Assembly: GCF_000701685.1 (NCBI RefSeq)
Contig: NZ_JNJO01000004.1
Location: 90,000 to 153,999 of the forward strand
From: Gemella sanguinis ATCC 700632
Lineage (GTDB): Bacteria > Bacillota > Bacilli > Staphylococcales > Gemellaceae
DNA: 64,000 nucleotides
Reading direction: 5' to 3'
The notes under the pieces were generated by a model that worked only from the letters and a program-made list of their open reading frames with translations, was not told where the DNA came from and ran no database searches. Made by a program: the position numbers and the translations under genes. Shown piece after piece: positions 53,081 to 62,661 of the stretch. How positions within the stretch are numbered: position 1 is the first letter of the stretch; each line of letters opens with the position of its first letter.

Positions 53081-54340
53081 TTGGAAGAAAAAGCATATTT
53101 AACTGTTACGGCATTAAATAAATATATTGAGAAAAAGTTTATTTTAGACCCTTATCTAGGTGAAATAAATATAAAGGGCGAGATATCAAATTTTAAACTA
53201 CACAATAATAACAATATTTATTTTTCTATTAAAGATGAAAATACAAGAATAAATGCCGTTTGGTTCGGTGCTAAGAGTCGTGAGTTTAAAGACGGTGATA
53301 CAGTTTTAATTAAGTCTAAAATAAACTTTTACTTTCCAAGAGGTGAACATAACCTAATAGTTATCGATATGAAAAAAGATCGTATTGGTGAACTATATCA
53401 GAAGTTTTTAGAATTAAAAGAAAAGCTTGAAAAAGAAGGATTATTCTCGTCAGAGTTTAAAAAGGATATTCCAAAATTTAGTCAAAAAATTGCTTTAATA
53501 ACAGCAAAAACAGGTGCTGCTATACAAGATATGACTAGAACAATACAAAGAAGATTTCCAATTGCTAAAATTAATGTTTATTCAACGTTAGTTCAAGGAG
53601 AAAACTCAGTTGAAGATATTGTAAAAAATATTGTTCTTGCTGATAGTGAAGATAATGATGTAATTATATTAGGACGTGGTGGAGGATCGATTGAAGATTT
53701 GTGGAGTTTCAATACTGAAGAAGTTGTCCGAGCAATCTTTAATTGTAAAACTCCTATTGTAACAGGAATTGGCCATGAGACAGATACAACGTTATCAGAT
53801 TTTGTATCAGATGTTAGGGCATCAACGCCGACTGCTGCTGCAGAATTAGTAACCCCAAATATAATTGATATAAAAAATAGATTATCTTTTAATAGTGATA
53901 AATTAAATAGAAGAATGTCTTATATATTGGAAGAATATAGAACTAGGATAGCAAATAGTAATTCAAATCCTTACTTTAGAAATTACACAAATATTTATAA
54001 TATTTATAAAGAAAAAGTTTGTTTATTAGAGAAAGAATTATCCAAAGGGTTAAATAACTTACTTAAGGAAAAGAAATCTGAATTAACTATTTCTAAAGAA
54101 ATATTCCAAAAGATAGATGTTATAGGTCCATATAAAGAATATTTCATTAAAAAAGTTGATAGCCTTGAGGCGAATTCTCCTATTAATATATTAAAAAAAG
54201 GATACTCAATTACATATTTAAATGATAATAAAATTACATCAGTAAAAAGTGTTAACAAAAATGATAATATATCTGTAAGGCTTTCAGATGGTTTATTAGA
54301 ATGTAATGTAATTGATACAATAGAAGAAGGAGTAGAGTAA
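53081..54340 (+). CDS. xseA: exodeoxyribonuclease VII large subunit
   Basis: It degrades single-stranded DNA together with XseB. The 419-residue protein has an N-terminal OB fold (1-100: LTVTALNKYIEKKF, INIKGEISNFK) and the catalytic region with ARTG-like GAAIQDM, ILGRGGGSIEDLW, GIGHETDTT and DVRASTPTAAAELV. The start is TTG at 53081, 8 nt after AGAGG. It overlaps xseB by one base. Confidence 0.96.
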   Translation: MEEKAYLTVTALNKYIEKKFILDPYLGEINIKGEISNFKLHNNNNIYFSIKDENTRINAVWFGAKSREFKDGDTVLIKSKINFYFPRGEHNLIVIDMKKDRIGELYQKFLELKEKLEKEGLFSSEFKKDIPKFSQKIALITAKTGAAIQDMTRTIQRRFPIAKINVYSTLVQGENSVEDIVKNIVLADSEDNDVIILGRGGGSIEDLWSFNTEEVVRAIFNCKTPIVTGIGHETDTTLSDFVSDVRASTPTAAAELVTPNIIDIKNRLSFNSDKLNRRMSYILEEYRTRIANSNSNPYFRNYTNIYNIYKEKVCLLEKELSKGLNNLLKEKKSELTISKEIFQKIDVIGPYKEYFIKKVDSLEANSPINILKKGYSITYLNDNKITSVKSVNKNDNISVRLSDGLLECNVIDTIEEGVE

Positions 54341-54540
54341 TGGCTAAAGAAAGTTTTGAGTCGAATTTAATTAATCTTGAAAAAATTGTTTCTGAATTAG
54401 AATCAGGACAACTCTCATTAGAGGAATCGTTAGAAAAATACAAAAAAGGTATAGACCTAGTAAAAAAATGTAATACAATTATAGAAAATGCAGAAAAAGA
54501 AGTTCAAAGACTAACTGAGGATATTAAAACAAATGAATAG
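54340..54540 (+). CDS. xseB: exodeoxyribonuclease VII small subunit
   Basis: It is a 66-residue helical partner of XseA. The pattern FESNLINLEKIVSELESGQLSLEESLEKYKKG is diagnostic. It starts in the xseA stop (TAATG) and its end overlaps ispA by 8 bp. Several XseB chains bind one XseA. Confidence 0.95.
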   Translation: MAKESFESNLINLEKIVSELESGQLSLEESLEKYKKGIDLVKKCNTIIENAEKEVQRLTEDIKTNE

Positions 54541-55393
54541 TTTCGAGCAATTTATAAATGAAAATAGAAATTCTTTAAATATTTATGCAAAAGAATATAT
54601 TGAAAACCTAGAAATTCCTGAATTATTAAAGGAATCAATTATTTATTCGTTGGTTAATGATGGGAAAAAAATAAGACCATTATCGTTTTTATATTTATTA
54701 AAATTTTATAAAATAGATTATAAAGAATATTTTGATGTTGCATTAGCAATAGAATTAGTACATACTTACTCATTGGTTCATGATGATTTACCTGAAATGG
54801 ATAATGACGATTATCGCTGGGGAAAACCAACTAATCACCGAGTATATGGACAAGATATTGCAGTTCTAACTGGTGATTCAATGCTAACATTAGCATTTGA
54901 AGTGTTAAGTAAAGCAAATATAAATGATACTCTTAAAGTTAATCTTATCCAACAATTTGCTAATTATTCTGGAGCAATGGGAATGATTGCTGGTCAAGTG
55001 TACGATGTTAAGCAAAAAAACTATCAAGTTGATGCTAATTATCTAAAATTGATGCATAGTTTAAAAACAGGTAGACTAATAGAATTACCGCTTGATTTTG
55101 CTTGTAAAATAGCTCGAAAAGAATCGGATTTAGATTATATAAGAAGTTTTGGTAAAGAGCTAGGTATAGCGTATCAAATAAAAGATGATATTTTAGATTA
55201 TTATGGTGAATTTGAAAAAATAGGTAAATTACCAAGTGATGAAGATATGATTACTTATCTTAGTTTTTATGGAATAGATGAATGTAAAGAGTTACTAGAA
55301 AAACACACAACAAATGCAATAGAAATTTCAAGAAAATTAGAAAACAATTTATTGGAAGATTTTGCTAATTATTTATTGAAAAGAGATAAATAA
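54533..55393 (+). CDS. ispA: farnesyl diphosphate synthase / short-chain polyprenyl synthase
   Basis: It condenses isopentenyl diphosphate with allylic diphosphates. The 286-residue all-helical enzyme has the first Asp-rich motif DDLPEMD (D84-D90) and the second DDILD (D218-D222). GKKIRPL near residue 40 and HDDLPEMDNDDYRWGKPTNH are typical of FPP/GGPP synthases. The xseA-xseB-ispA order is common in Firmicutes; here it is cut off from tlyA-recN by ~40 kb in the reverse order of appearance. A terminator follows. Confidence 0.95.
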   Translation: MNSFEQFINENRNSLNIYAKEYIENLEIPELLKESIIYSLVNDGKKIRPLSFLYLLKFYKIDYKEYFDVALAIELVHTYSLVHDDLPEMDNDDYRWGKPTNHRVYGQDIAVLTGDSMLTLAFEVLSKANINDTLKVNLIQQFANYSGAMGMIAGQVYDVKQKNYQVDANYLKLMHSLKTGRLIELPLDFACKIARKESDLDYIRSFGKELGIAYQIKDDILDYYGEFEKIGKLPSDEDMITYLSFYGIDECKELLEKHTTNAIEISRKLENNLLEDFANYLLKRDK

Positions 55394-55397
55394 AAAT

Positions 55398-55435
55398 AAC
55401 CACGGTAGTTTAGGGGTAAACTTCCGTGGTTTTAT
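55398..55435 (+). terminator. intrinsic terminator of the nusB-ispA unit
   Basis: AACCACGGTAGTTT and AAACTTCCGTGGTT pair (one mismatch) around AGGGGT, followed by TTTAT. Confidence 0.8.
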
Positions 55436-55840
55436 ACAGTAAATATTAACGTAGGGTGGGCACTGGAATTTCTATGTACTATGTTAATATATAATTTTAA
55501 TCATATAAATTGTAGTTACTGGCACAAACATGAGGATTACTGTTAATTGTAAAACTAAAAGTAGTTTGTTAAACAATATATATAATTAAGACTGTATGTT
55601 ATTAATCATAATGATTAAATATGTAGTATTTAACTCTATAGTAAGAGTTTTAAATAATTCCAGGTTGTAAGCCCAAATAAAGTCAAACAACTTTACATAA
55701 ATATTATACTAAAAAAATCATGAAATTTAAAGTATTTGTGTAAAATTAATAAAAGTTTTTTTACTGATTAAGATGGAAATCTAAATTAAATTAATGTATA
55801 ATAAAAAATTAACGAAGTAAAAATAATTAAGGTGGAAGTT
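55436..55840. other. gene-less A+T-rich region before the glycerate kinase gene
   Basis: About 400 bp without a usable open frame. One stretch (55451-55475, GTAGGGTGGGCACTGG) is richer in G than its surroundings, and CACTGG/ACTGGCAC words recur, which hints at decayed coding or leader sequence, but I could not identify it. A TATAAT at 55797-55802 is a candidate -10 for the next gene with a weak -35 (TGGAAA, 55774). Confidence 0.5.
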
Positions 55841-56983
55841 ATGAAAATATTGGTAGCTGTAAATGAATTTAAAGGTTCATTGACCTCAAGGGAAATAGCA
55901 GATTTAATTTCAAAATTAGCTAATAGTAGGTATAAAAATATAGAAATAGTACCTGAAGTAATTGCGGATGGTGGAGACGGTTTTTTAGATATTTTTAATA
56001 ATTTTTCTAAAAAAGAAGTACTAGTCACTAATGCTATGGGTGAGAAAATTAAAGCTAGTTATTTAGTTGATTATAATAATAAGAAAGCAGTTATAGAAGT
56101 AGCAGAAATAATTGGTCTAAAAAAAGTAAGTGAAAAAAATCCGTACCTAGCAAGTACTTATGGTTTAGGAGAAGTAATAAAATCATTACTCCAGGAAAAT
56201 ATTAGAGATTTTATTATAGGCCTTGGAGGAAGCGCAACTAATGATTGTGGCATAGGCATGCTAAGTGCTTTAGGGTATAAATTCTATGATAAAAATAATA
56301 ATGAATGTATACACGGTATAAATGCCTTAAGTAAAATAAATAGGATTGATGACTCTTATTTAAATGAAAATCTAAAAAATGCTAAGTTTACACTCATCAG
56401 TGATGTTGAAAACATTCTATGCGGCCAAGAAGGAGCTACATATGTCTTTTCTAAACAAAAAGGTTTAAAGGAAGAAAATTTTCAGATTGTAGACGATTAT
56501 GTTAATAAATTTACAAGAATAGTGTATAATAAGTACAATACAAATTATTCAAATATTTTAGGTAGTGGTGCTGCAGGTGGTTTAGCTTATGGTTTTCTAA
56601 CTTTTACAAACTCTGAAATAAAAAAAGGTTCTGATTTTATGATAGAATATCTTGAAATAGAAGAGAAAATAAAAGAGATAGATATAGTAATTACTGGAGA
56701 AGGTAAATTAGATTTGCAAAGCTTTATGGGAAAAGCACCTATTGAGATAGCTAGAGTAGCAAAAAAATATAAAAAGAATGTAATATTTTTAGCAGGAACT
56801 ATTGTAGATAAAGAAATAGATACACTTGACACTAATACTAAGAGCATTATAGACGCTTCTTTTTCTATATTGAGAGGGATTTCAACTCTAGATGAAGCTA
56901 TGAATAAAAAAATTGCAATTTCAAACTTAGAAAATACTGTGTCTCAAGTTTTTAATTTATTGGAGATTTTTAAGAATGAATAA
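55841..56983 (+). CDS. glxK: glycerate kinase
   Basis: It phosphorylates glycerate (2- or 3-phosphoglycerate product depending on subfamily). The 380-residue GlxK/GarK-type protein has MKILVAVNEFKGSLTSREIADLI, IADGGDGFLD, GLGGSATNDCGIGM and ITGEGKLDLQSFMGKAP. I choose ATG 55841; AAGGTGG upstream is its ribosome site, and the in-frame GTG at 55832 lies within that site. It overlaps the next gene by 8 bp. Confidence 0.94.
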   Translation: MKILVAVNEFKGSLTSREIADLISKLANSRYKNIEIVPEVIADGGDGFLDIFNNFSKKEVLVTNAMGEKIKASYLVDYNNKKAVIEVAEIIGLKKVSEKNPYLASTYGLGEVIKSLLQENIRDFIIGLGGSATNDCGIGMLSALGYKFYDKNNNECIHGINALSKINRIDDSYLNENLKNAKFTLISDVENILCGQEGATYVFSKQKGLKEENFQIVDDYVNKFTRIVYNKYNTNYSNILGSGAAGGLAYGFLTFTNSEIKKGSDFMIEYLEIEEKIKEIDIVITGEGKLDLQSFMGKAPIEIARVAKKYKKNVIFLAGTIVDKEIDTLDTNTKSIIDASFSILRGISTLDEAMNKKIAISNLENTVSQVFNLLEIFKNE

Positions 56984-57836
56984 TAGTAATATTTTAAAGG
57001 GAATATTTTGTATAATAATTGCTGGATTTGGATTTGCATTAATGTCTTTGTTTGTTAAATTATCTGGTGATTTACCATCCATGCAAAAAGGTTTTTTTAG
57101 AAATATAATAGCTGTATTTATATCTTCGATACCACTTATTAAACATTGGAAAGTTATAAATATTCCAAAAAATAAGACTGGATGGTTAGTACTAATTTCA
57201 AGAAGTGTATTTGGAACTATTGGATTGGTTTTGAATTTTTACGCTATTTCACATATAAGCCTAGCAGATTCTTCGATTATTCAAAAACTGTCTCCTTTTA
57301 TTATTATAATACTATCATATATATTTTTTAAAGAAGAAATGACTAGATTTCAATTTTTCTCAATAATTATTGCTTTTATTGGGATTATATTAATAATTAA
57401 ACCAAGTGGTAATGATATTATTAGTATGGGGGCATTAGCTGCATTATTAGGTGCTTTATGTGCGGGTATTGCATATACTTGTGTAAGATACTTAGGAACA
57501 CATAATATATCGGGTGAGTTTATAATATTTTTCTTTTCTAGTTTATCGTCATTAATGTTATTACCATATCTAATTTTTGATTATAGATCGATGTCATTAT
57601 ATCAATTATCAATGTTATTATTAGCAGGTATTAGTGCTACAATAGGTCAGTATGGTGTAACGTTTGCATATAAATTTGCAGCAGCGAAAAATATTTCAGT
57701 TTTTGATTATTCACAAGTATTATTTTCTGGTATTTTTGGATATATGTTTTTTGGAGAATTTCCAGATTTTCAAAGTTTAATAGGATATATTATAGTAATA
57801 TCAGTAGGTATAGTTTTAGTATTGAGATCTAAGTAA
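56976..57836 (+). CDS. EamA/DMT-superfamily transporter
   Basis: It is a 286-residue protein with ten hydrophobic segments in two EamA repeats. The second repeat starts near FIGIILIIKPSG and IGALAALLGALCAGIAYTCVRYL. Members export metabolites or amino acids; the substrate here is unknown. The start lies in the end of the glycerate kinase gene, so a related substrate is possible. GGAG ends 8 nt before ATG. Confidence 0.9.
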   Translation: MNNSNILKGIFCIIIAGFGFALMSLFVKLSGDLPSMQKGFFRNIIAVFISSIPLIKHWKVINIPKNKTGWLVLISRSVFGTIGLVLNFYAISHISLADSSIIQKLSPFIIIILSYIFFKEEMTRFQFFSIIIAFIGIILIIKPSGNDIISMGALAALLGALCAGIAYTCVRYLGTHNISGEFIIFFFSSLSSLMLLPYLIFDYRSMSLYQLSMLLLAGISATIGQYGVTFAYKFAAAKNISVFDYSQVLFSGIFGYMFFGEFPDFQSLIGYIIVISVGIVLVLRSK

Positions 57837-57845
57837 GGAGGTAAT

Positions 57846-58715
57846 ATGAAGAAAAAATATTTAATTATCTTAATAAGTATACTAGGAATAATTATTTTTT
57901 GTTTTGGCATAAAAAGTATAAATGAATTTTCCGTGAGTAGTAACAAAATAGAAGAAAAAAATAAAAATTCTTTAAAATCGAGAGATGGAATAGTGGGAGT
58001 TAAACAACCGTTTCCTTTCTTAAAAAATAGTAAAGAAGTTGAAAATAATCTACTAGAAAATGCTAAATATAGCATAGAAGATCAATTTATCCTTCTACAA
58101 AAAGATAAATTACCAGTAGCAGAACAAAAACTTTTTGCTAATAATAAAGATTCAAAACAATATATACTAGGTTATTTAGCAGGAAAGAAATCAAAACCTT
58201 ATGAGGAAGGAGAAACTGTTGAGTTAAATAGAAAATATCCTTATTATGTTCAGTGGGATAGAAGATGGAGCTATAATAAACTTGGAGACATAAATATAGC
58301 AATTGGGGGCTGTGGTCCTGCTACAGTATCTATGGCTATAAGTGGTTTATTAAATGATAATACTATAACTCCAGATAAAATTGCAAAAATTGCTGATGAA
58401 AATGGATATTTTACAGATGATGGAATAAAATGGAGTTTCTTCGATTTTATAACAAAAAAATATAATTTGCAGACGAAAAATGTTTCAATAAGTAAAAAGT
58501 CAATAGATGATGTTTTACAAAAAAATAATCCTATTATAACTTCAGTAAAACCAGGTAAATTTACAACAGTAGGCCACATTGTACTAATTGTAGGGAAAGA
58601 TAATGACGGTAATTATATAATAAATGATCCAAATAGCTATGGGAGAACATTAAAAAAATGGAGTTATGATGAGTTGAAAACAGAAATTAAGTCTATGTGG
58701 GAAGTATCAAAATAA
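57846..58715 (+). CDS. secreted or anchored C39-like cysteine peptidase
   Basis: It is a 289-residue protein with an N-terminal membrane helix (residues 5-24), a charged linker and a C-terminal peptidase_C39_2 domain (from about residue 130). YVQWDRRWSYNKLGD introduces the domain; the catalytic Cys is C156 in GGCGPATVSMA, His is H244 in GHIVLIVG, followed by NDPNS. The domain faces outside. Substrates are unknown; related domains act in peptidase, bacteriocin or surface protein processing. GGAGG precedes ATG, 9 bp after the EamA gene. Confidence 0.87.
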   Translation: MKKKYLIILISILGIIIFCFGIKSINEFSVSSNKIEEKNKNSLKSRDGIVGVKQPFPFLKNSKEVENNLLENAKYSIEDQFILLQKDKLPVAEQKLFANNKDSKQYILGYLAGKKSKPYEEGETVELNRKYPYYVQWDRRWSYNKLGDINIAIGGCGPATVSMAISGLLNDNTITPDKIAKIADENGYFTDDGIKWSFFDFITKKYNLQTKNVSISKKSIDDVLQKNNPIITSVKPGKFTTVGHIVLIVGKDNDGNYIINDPNSYGRTLKKWSYDELKTEIKSMWEVSK

Positions 58716-58730
58716 TTTATTAATACAAGC

Positions 58731-58783
58731 AAAATAAACGAATTATATAGTTTTAATAATTATATAATTTGTTTATTTTTTAT
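58731..58783 (+). terminator. intrinsic terminator before the suf operon
   Basis: AAAATAAACGAATTATATA (58731-58749) pairs with TATATAATTTGTTTATTTT (58761-58779) with one mismatch; a T-rich tail follows. Confidence 0.85.
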
Positions 58784-58836
58784 TAGTAAAAACTAAAATA
58801 ATTATAGTTGCTAATAAATGGAAATAGACCAATAAT

Positions 58837-58865
58837 TTGCTAAATATATAGAAAAATATTATAAT
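58837..58865 (+). promoter_or_regulatory. promoter of sufCDSUB
   Basis: TTGCTA (58837-58842), 17-bp spacer, TATAAT (58860-58865), leaving an ~80-nt leader to sufC. Confidence 0.65.
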
Positions 58866-58953
58866 AAATGGTATGTTAAAGGCTTAATAAAGCGATATTT
58901 AAATAATATTAAATAGAAAACCTTAAATAAAATTTATAAATGGAGGAATAATA

Positions 58954-59694
58954 ATGTCTGTTCTAGATATAAAAAATTTAGAAGTATCGATAAATGATAA
59001 GAAAATATTAAAAGGTCTTAATTTAGAAATAAAATCTGGGGAAATTCATGCAGTAATGGGGCCTAATGGGGCAGGAAAATCTACATTAGCGTCAGCTATT
59101 ATGGGACATCCTAAATATGAAGTTGATGGAGGTAGTATTTTACTTGATAATGAGGAAGTGCTAGATATGGAGGTAGATGAGAGAGCTAGAGCTGGATTAT
59201 TCTTAGCTATGCAATATCCTTCAGAAGTTCCTGGAGTACCAACATCTGAATTTATTAAATCAGCTATAAATGCAGGTAGAGAAGAAAGTATTCCACTTAT
59301 GCAGTATATTAAAAAGCTTGATAAAACTATGAACTTTTTAGAGATGGATTTAAAAATGTCTCAACGTTATGTGAATGATGGATTCTCAGGTGGTGAGAAA
59401 AAACGTAATGAAATATTACAAATGATGATGTTAGAACCAAAATTTGCTATTCTTGACGAGATTGACTCTGGATTAGATATAGATGCATTAAAGATTGTAT
59501 CAAAAGGAGTTAATAAAATGCGTGGAGAAGATTTTGGTTGTTTAATTATTACTCACTATCAACGTTTATTAGATTACATTGAACCAGATTTTGTTCATGT
59601 GTTAATGGATGGGAAAATAGTTAAAACAGGAGGACCAGAATTAGCACTTCGCTTAGAAAAAGAAGGATATGATTGGTTAAAAGAAGAGGTTTAA
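58954..59694 (+). CDS. sufC: Fe-S cluster assembly ATPase SufC
   Basis: It is the ABC-type ATPase of the SufBCD scaffold. The 246-residue protein has Walker A GPNGAGKS (36-43), signature [11 protein letters not shown] and Walker [13 protein letters not shown]. It has no membrane partner. TGGAGGA lies 8 nt before ATG. sufD starts one base after its stop. Confidence 0.97.
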   Translation: MSVLDIKNLEVSINDKKILKGLNLEIKSGEIHAVMGPNGAGKSTLASAIMGHPKYEVDGGSILLDNEEVLDMEVDERARAGLFLAMQYPSEVPGVPTSEFIKSAINAGREESIPLMQYIKKLDKTMNFLEMDLKMSQRYVNDGFSGGEKKRNEILQMMMLEPKFAILDEIDSGLDIDALKIVSKGVNKMRGEDFGCLIITHYQRLLDYIEPDFVHVLMDGKIVKTGGPELALRLEKEGYDWLKEEV

Positions 59695-59695
59695 T

Positions 59696-60991
59696 ATGGA
59701 AAATAATAAATTAAAACTTAGTATAAAAACATTACAGAATATTTTTTCTGATACTAATGAACCTGAGTGGTATTTAAATACAAGAAAATTGGCTTTATAC
59801 AAGAGTTATACTTTACCTTTTCCTAAATTAGAATCAATGAATTTAGAAAATTGGAATCTTTTTAATGTTGATTTTAGTAAATTGCGTATTGTAGAAAATA
59901 CCATTAATATTGAAGAAATATTAGAAAAATATAATGTAAATAGGGATGATTTTGTAGTTATTCAAAAAAATAACACTTTGGTTTATGTGAATATACCGGA
60001 AAAATATGAAAATAAAGTAAAAATAAAAAATATATTTTCTGCTATGAATGATGATCATATTAAAGATAGTTTTATGAGCGTTGTAGACTATGCAGAAAGT
60101 AAAGTAACGTCAGTACATTATACATTATTAAACGCAGGATTATATGTAGATGTAGTTGATAATTCAGAAATTGATGAACCTTTACAATATATAGTTATTT
60201 CAGATGGTGAACAAAGCTTGTTTAATCATGTTACGTTACAAGTTGGAAAGAATGCTAAATTCAACTTTATTGAAAATTATATAAATAATATTGAAAAGGA
60301 TAGTGAACCATTCAATATCGTTACAGAAGTAGTAGCTCATGATGGAGCAAAGATAAATTATAGTTCAATAACTAATCAGCCTGGAGCAAAGAGAGGAACT
60401 ATTTTAAGACGTGGTTTAACATATAGAGATGCATTAATTAACTGGAATGTTGCAGCAATGGATGAGGCTAATGTGTATCATGATAATACAACACATATTC
60501 TAGGTGATGGTTCAGAAGCAAATCTGAAAATTGTTACATTAGGTGTTAAAGAACAGAAGACATATTTTAATAGTGAAGTTGTAAATCAAGGATTAAATTC
60601 AAAAGGAGATATTCTTCAACATGGTGTTCTTCTTGATAGATCACATATAGTATTTAACGGTATTGGTTTTATTGTAAAAGGTGCGACTGGATCTAATGCT
60701 TATCAAAGCTCTAGAATGTTAACTTTATCTTCGGATGCTAAAGCTGATGCAAATCCAATGTTATTAATTGATGAAAATGACGTTATGGCAGGACATGGGG
60801 CTTCTTTAGGGCGTATCGATGAAGAACAATTATATTATTTACAGAGTAGAGGATTGACTAGAAAAGAGTCTAGTAGACTACTTGTTCATGGATTCTTATC
60901 GCCTGTAATTACTGAATTAACTGTTGATAAAATAAAAGACTTAGTAACAATTCTTATTGATGAGAAAATAAATAATAATGAGAGTGAATAA
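59696..60991 (+). CDS. sufD: Fe-S cluster assembly protein SufD
   Basis: It is the scaffold subunit that pairs with SufB, 431 residues. It has the right-handed beta-helix typical of SufB/SufD and the C-terminal motif GHGASLGRIDEEQLYYLQSRGL. It is less conserved at the N-terminus, as usual. GAAGAGG precedes ATG. It is 2 bp from sufS. Confidence 0.95.
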   Translation: MENNKLKLSIKTLQNIFSDTNEPEWYLNTRKLALYKSYTLPFPKLESMNLENWNLFNVDFSKLRIVENTINIEEILEKYNVNRDDFVVIQKNNTLVYVNIPEKYENKVKIKNIFSAMNDDHIKDSFMSVVDYAESKVTSVHYTLLNAGLYVDVVDNSEIDEPLQYIVISDGEQSLFNHVTLQVGKNAKFNFIENYINNIEKDSEPFNIVTEVVAHDGAKINYSSITNQPGAKRGTILRRGLTYRDALINWNVAAMDEANVYHDNTTHILGDGSEANLKIVTLGVKEQKTYFNSEVVNQGLNSKGDILQHGVLLDRSHIVFNGIGFIVKGATGSNAYQSSRMLTLSSDAKADANPMLLIDENDVMAGHGASLGRIDEEQLYYLQSRGLTRKESSRLLVHGFLSPVITELTVDKIKDLVTILIDEKINNNESE

Positions 60992-60993
60992 AA

Positions 60994-62223
60994 ATGAAAG
61001 ATTTAAGCATTTATAGAGATGATTTTCCAATACTAAAAAGAAAAATCAAAAATAATGATTTAATATTTTTTGATAATGGAGCAACAACTCAAAAGCCTAT
61101 TCAAGTAATTGATGCAATAAGTGATTATTATAAAAACTATAATTCTAATATACATAGATCTGTTTACACTCTTGGAGATGAGTCAGAAAAGATATATGAA
61201 GAGTCAAAACATTTAGTTAAAGAATTCATAAATGCTAATAGTCATGAAGAAATTATTTACACTAGCGGAACTACGGAAAGTATGAATTTTATAGCAAGAA
61301 TAATTGAGCAAGATGTTGAAGATGGAGATGAAATTATTCTTACATATATGGAACATCATGCAAATCTTGTACCATGGCAACAATTAGCGATTAGAAAAAA
61401 TTTAACTTTAAGATTTTTAGATTTAGATGAGTTAGGAAGAATTAATATTAACCAATTAAAAGAGTTAATAAACGATAAAACAAAAATAGTTTCTATTTGC
61501 CATGCATCTAACGTATTAGGAAATATTAATCCAGTATATGAAATAGGTAGTTTATTAAAAGATAAAGATATATATTTTGTAGTTGACGCTGCACAATCAG
61601 TTCCTCATATGAAAATTGATGTAGTCAAAATGAATTGTGACTTCCTTGCATTTAGTGCACATAAAATGTGTGGACCAACTGGAATAGGCGTCTTATATGG
61701 AAAAAAGAATCTATTAGAAAAATTTGATCCAGTAGAATTTGGAGGAGGAATGATAGGAGTTGTTGAAGAAAAATCATCAACATGGGCAATTCTTCCAGAT
61801 AAATTTGAAGCAGGTACTCCTTTGTTGGCTGAAGCAGCAGGACTAGGAGCAACGATAAAATACTTAGAAGATATAGGTTTAGAAAATATCGAGAGTTATA
61901 CTAAAGAATTAACTAAGTATTTATATGATGAGTTATCTAAAATAAGTAATATTAAAATATATGGAACAAATGAGATCAGTGATAGAGTATCATTAGTATC
62001 TTTCAATTTAGAAGGAGTTCATCCACATGATTTAACTAGTTTTTTAGATGAAAAAGGAATCTGTATAAGAGCTGGTCATCAGTGTACTCAGCCATTGCTT
62101 GGTAAGTTAGGCACATATTCAGTAGCAAGAGCTAGTCTATATTTTTATAACACAAAAGAAGAAATAGACTTCTTTATTCAAGTGTTAAAAGAAACAAAGG
62201 AATTTTTTGAAAATGAGTTTTAA
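60994..62223 (+). CDS. sufS: cysteine desulfurase SufS
   Basis: It removes sulfur from cysteine for cluster building. It is a 409-residue group II desulfurase. The PLP lysine is K224 in FSAHKMCGPTG. The catalytic Cys is C364 in RAGHQCTQPLL. It delivers sulfur to SufU. It overlaps sufU by 11 bp. Confidence 0.97.
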   Translation: MKDLSIYRDDFPILKRKIKNNDLIFFDNGATTQKPIQVIDAISDYYKNYNSNIHRSVYTLGDESEKIYEESKHLVKEFINANSHEEIIYTSGTTESMNFIARIIEQDVEDGDEIILTYMEHHANLVPWQQLAIRKNLTLRFLDLDELGRININQLKELINDKTKIVSICHASNVLGNINPVYEIGSLLKDKDIYFVVDAAQSVPHMKIDVVKMNCDFLAFSAHKMCGPTGIGVLYGKKNLLEKFDPVEFGGGMIGVVEEKSSTWAILPDKFEAGTPLLAEAAGLGATIKYLEDIGLENIESYTKELTKYLYDELSKISNIKIYGTNEISDRVSLVSFNLEGVHPHDLTSFLDEKGICIRAGHQCTQPLLGKLGTYSVARASLYFYNTKEEIDFFIQVLKETKEFFENEF

Positions 62224-62644
62224 TGGATTAAAAGATTTATATAAACAAGTTATTTTAGATCACAGCAAATATCCCCGTAATAATGGTGAAGTTGTTGATG
62301 GATACAAATTAGAAATGTTAAATCCGTCATGTGGTGATAAAGTTACTGTTAGTATGGATATTGAAGATAATATAATAAAAGATATTAAATTTGTTGGAAC
62401 AGGATGTTCTATTTCATTAGCATCTGCTTCTATGTTAACTGAGGAACTAAAAGGATTATCTGTTTCAGAAGCAAATTTAAAAATTAAAGATTTCCTTAAT
62501 ATGATAATGGGAAATGATTTTAACGAAGATAATTTAGAAGACAGTCTAGCACTTCAAAATATATCTCAACTACCAGCAAGGGTAAAATGTGCTACACTTG
62601 CGTGGAAAATAACTGAAAAAATATTAGAAGAAAACAATAAATAG
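62213..62644 (+). CDS. sufU: sulfur-relay zinc protein SufU
   Basis: It accepts sulfur from SufS and passes it to the SufBCD scaffold in Firmicutes. The 143-residue protein keeps the zinc ligands C40, D42, C65 and C126, in [15 protein letters not shown] and VKCATLAW. I choose ATG 62213 because the in-frame TTG at 62207 has no ribosome site. It lacks the usual lysine-rich insert difference of IscU, which supports SufU. Confidence 0.95.
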   Translation: MSFNGLKDLYKQVILDHSKYPRNNGEVVDGYKLEMLNPSCGDKVTVSMDIEDNIIKDIKFVGTGCSISLASASMLTEELKGLSVSEANLKIKDFLNMIMGNDFNEDNLEDSLALQNISQLPARVKCATLAWKITEKILEENNK

Positions 62645-62661
62645 AAGAAGGAGTGATAGTG

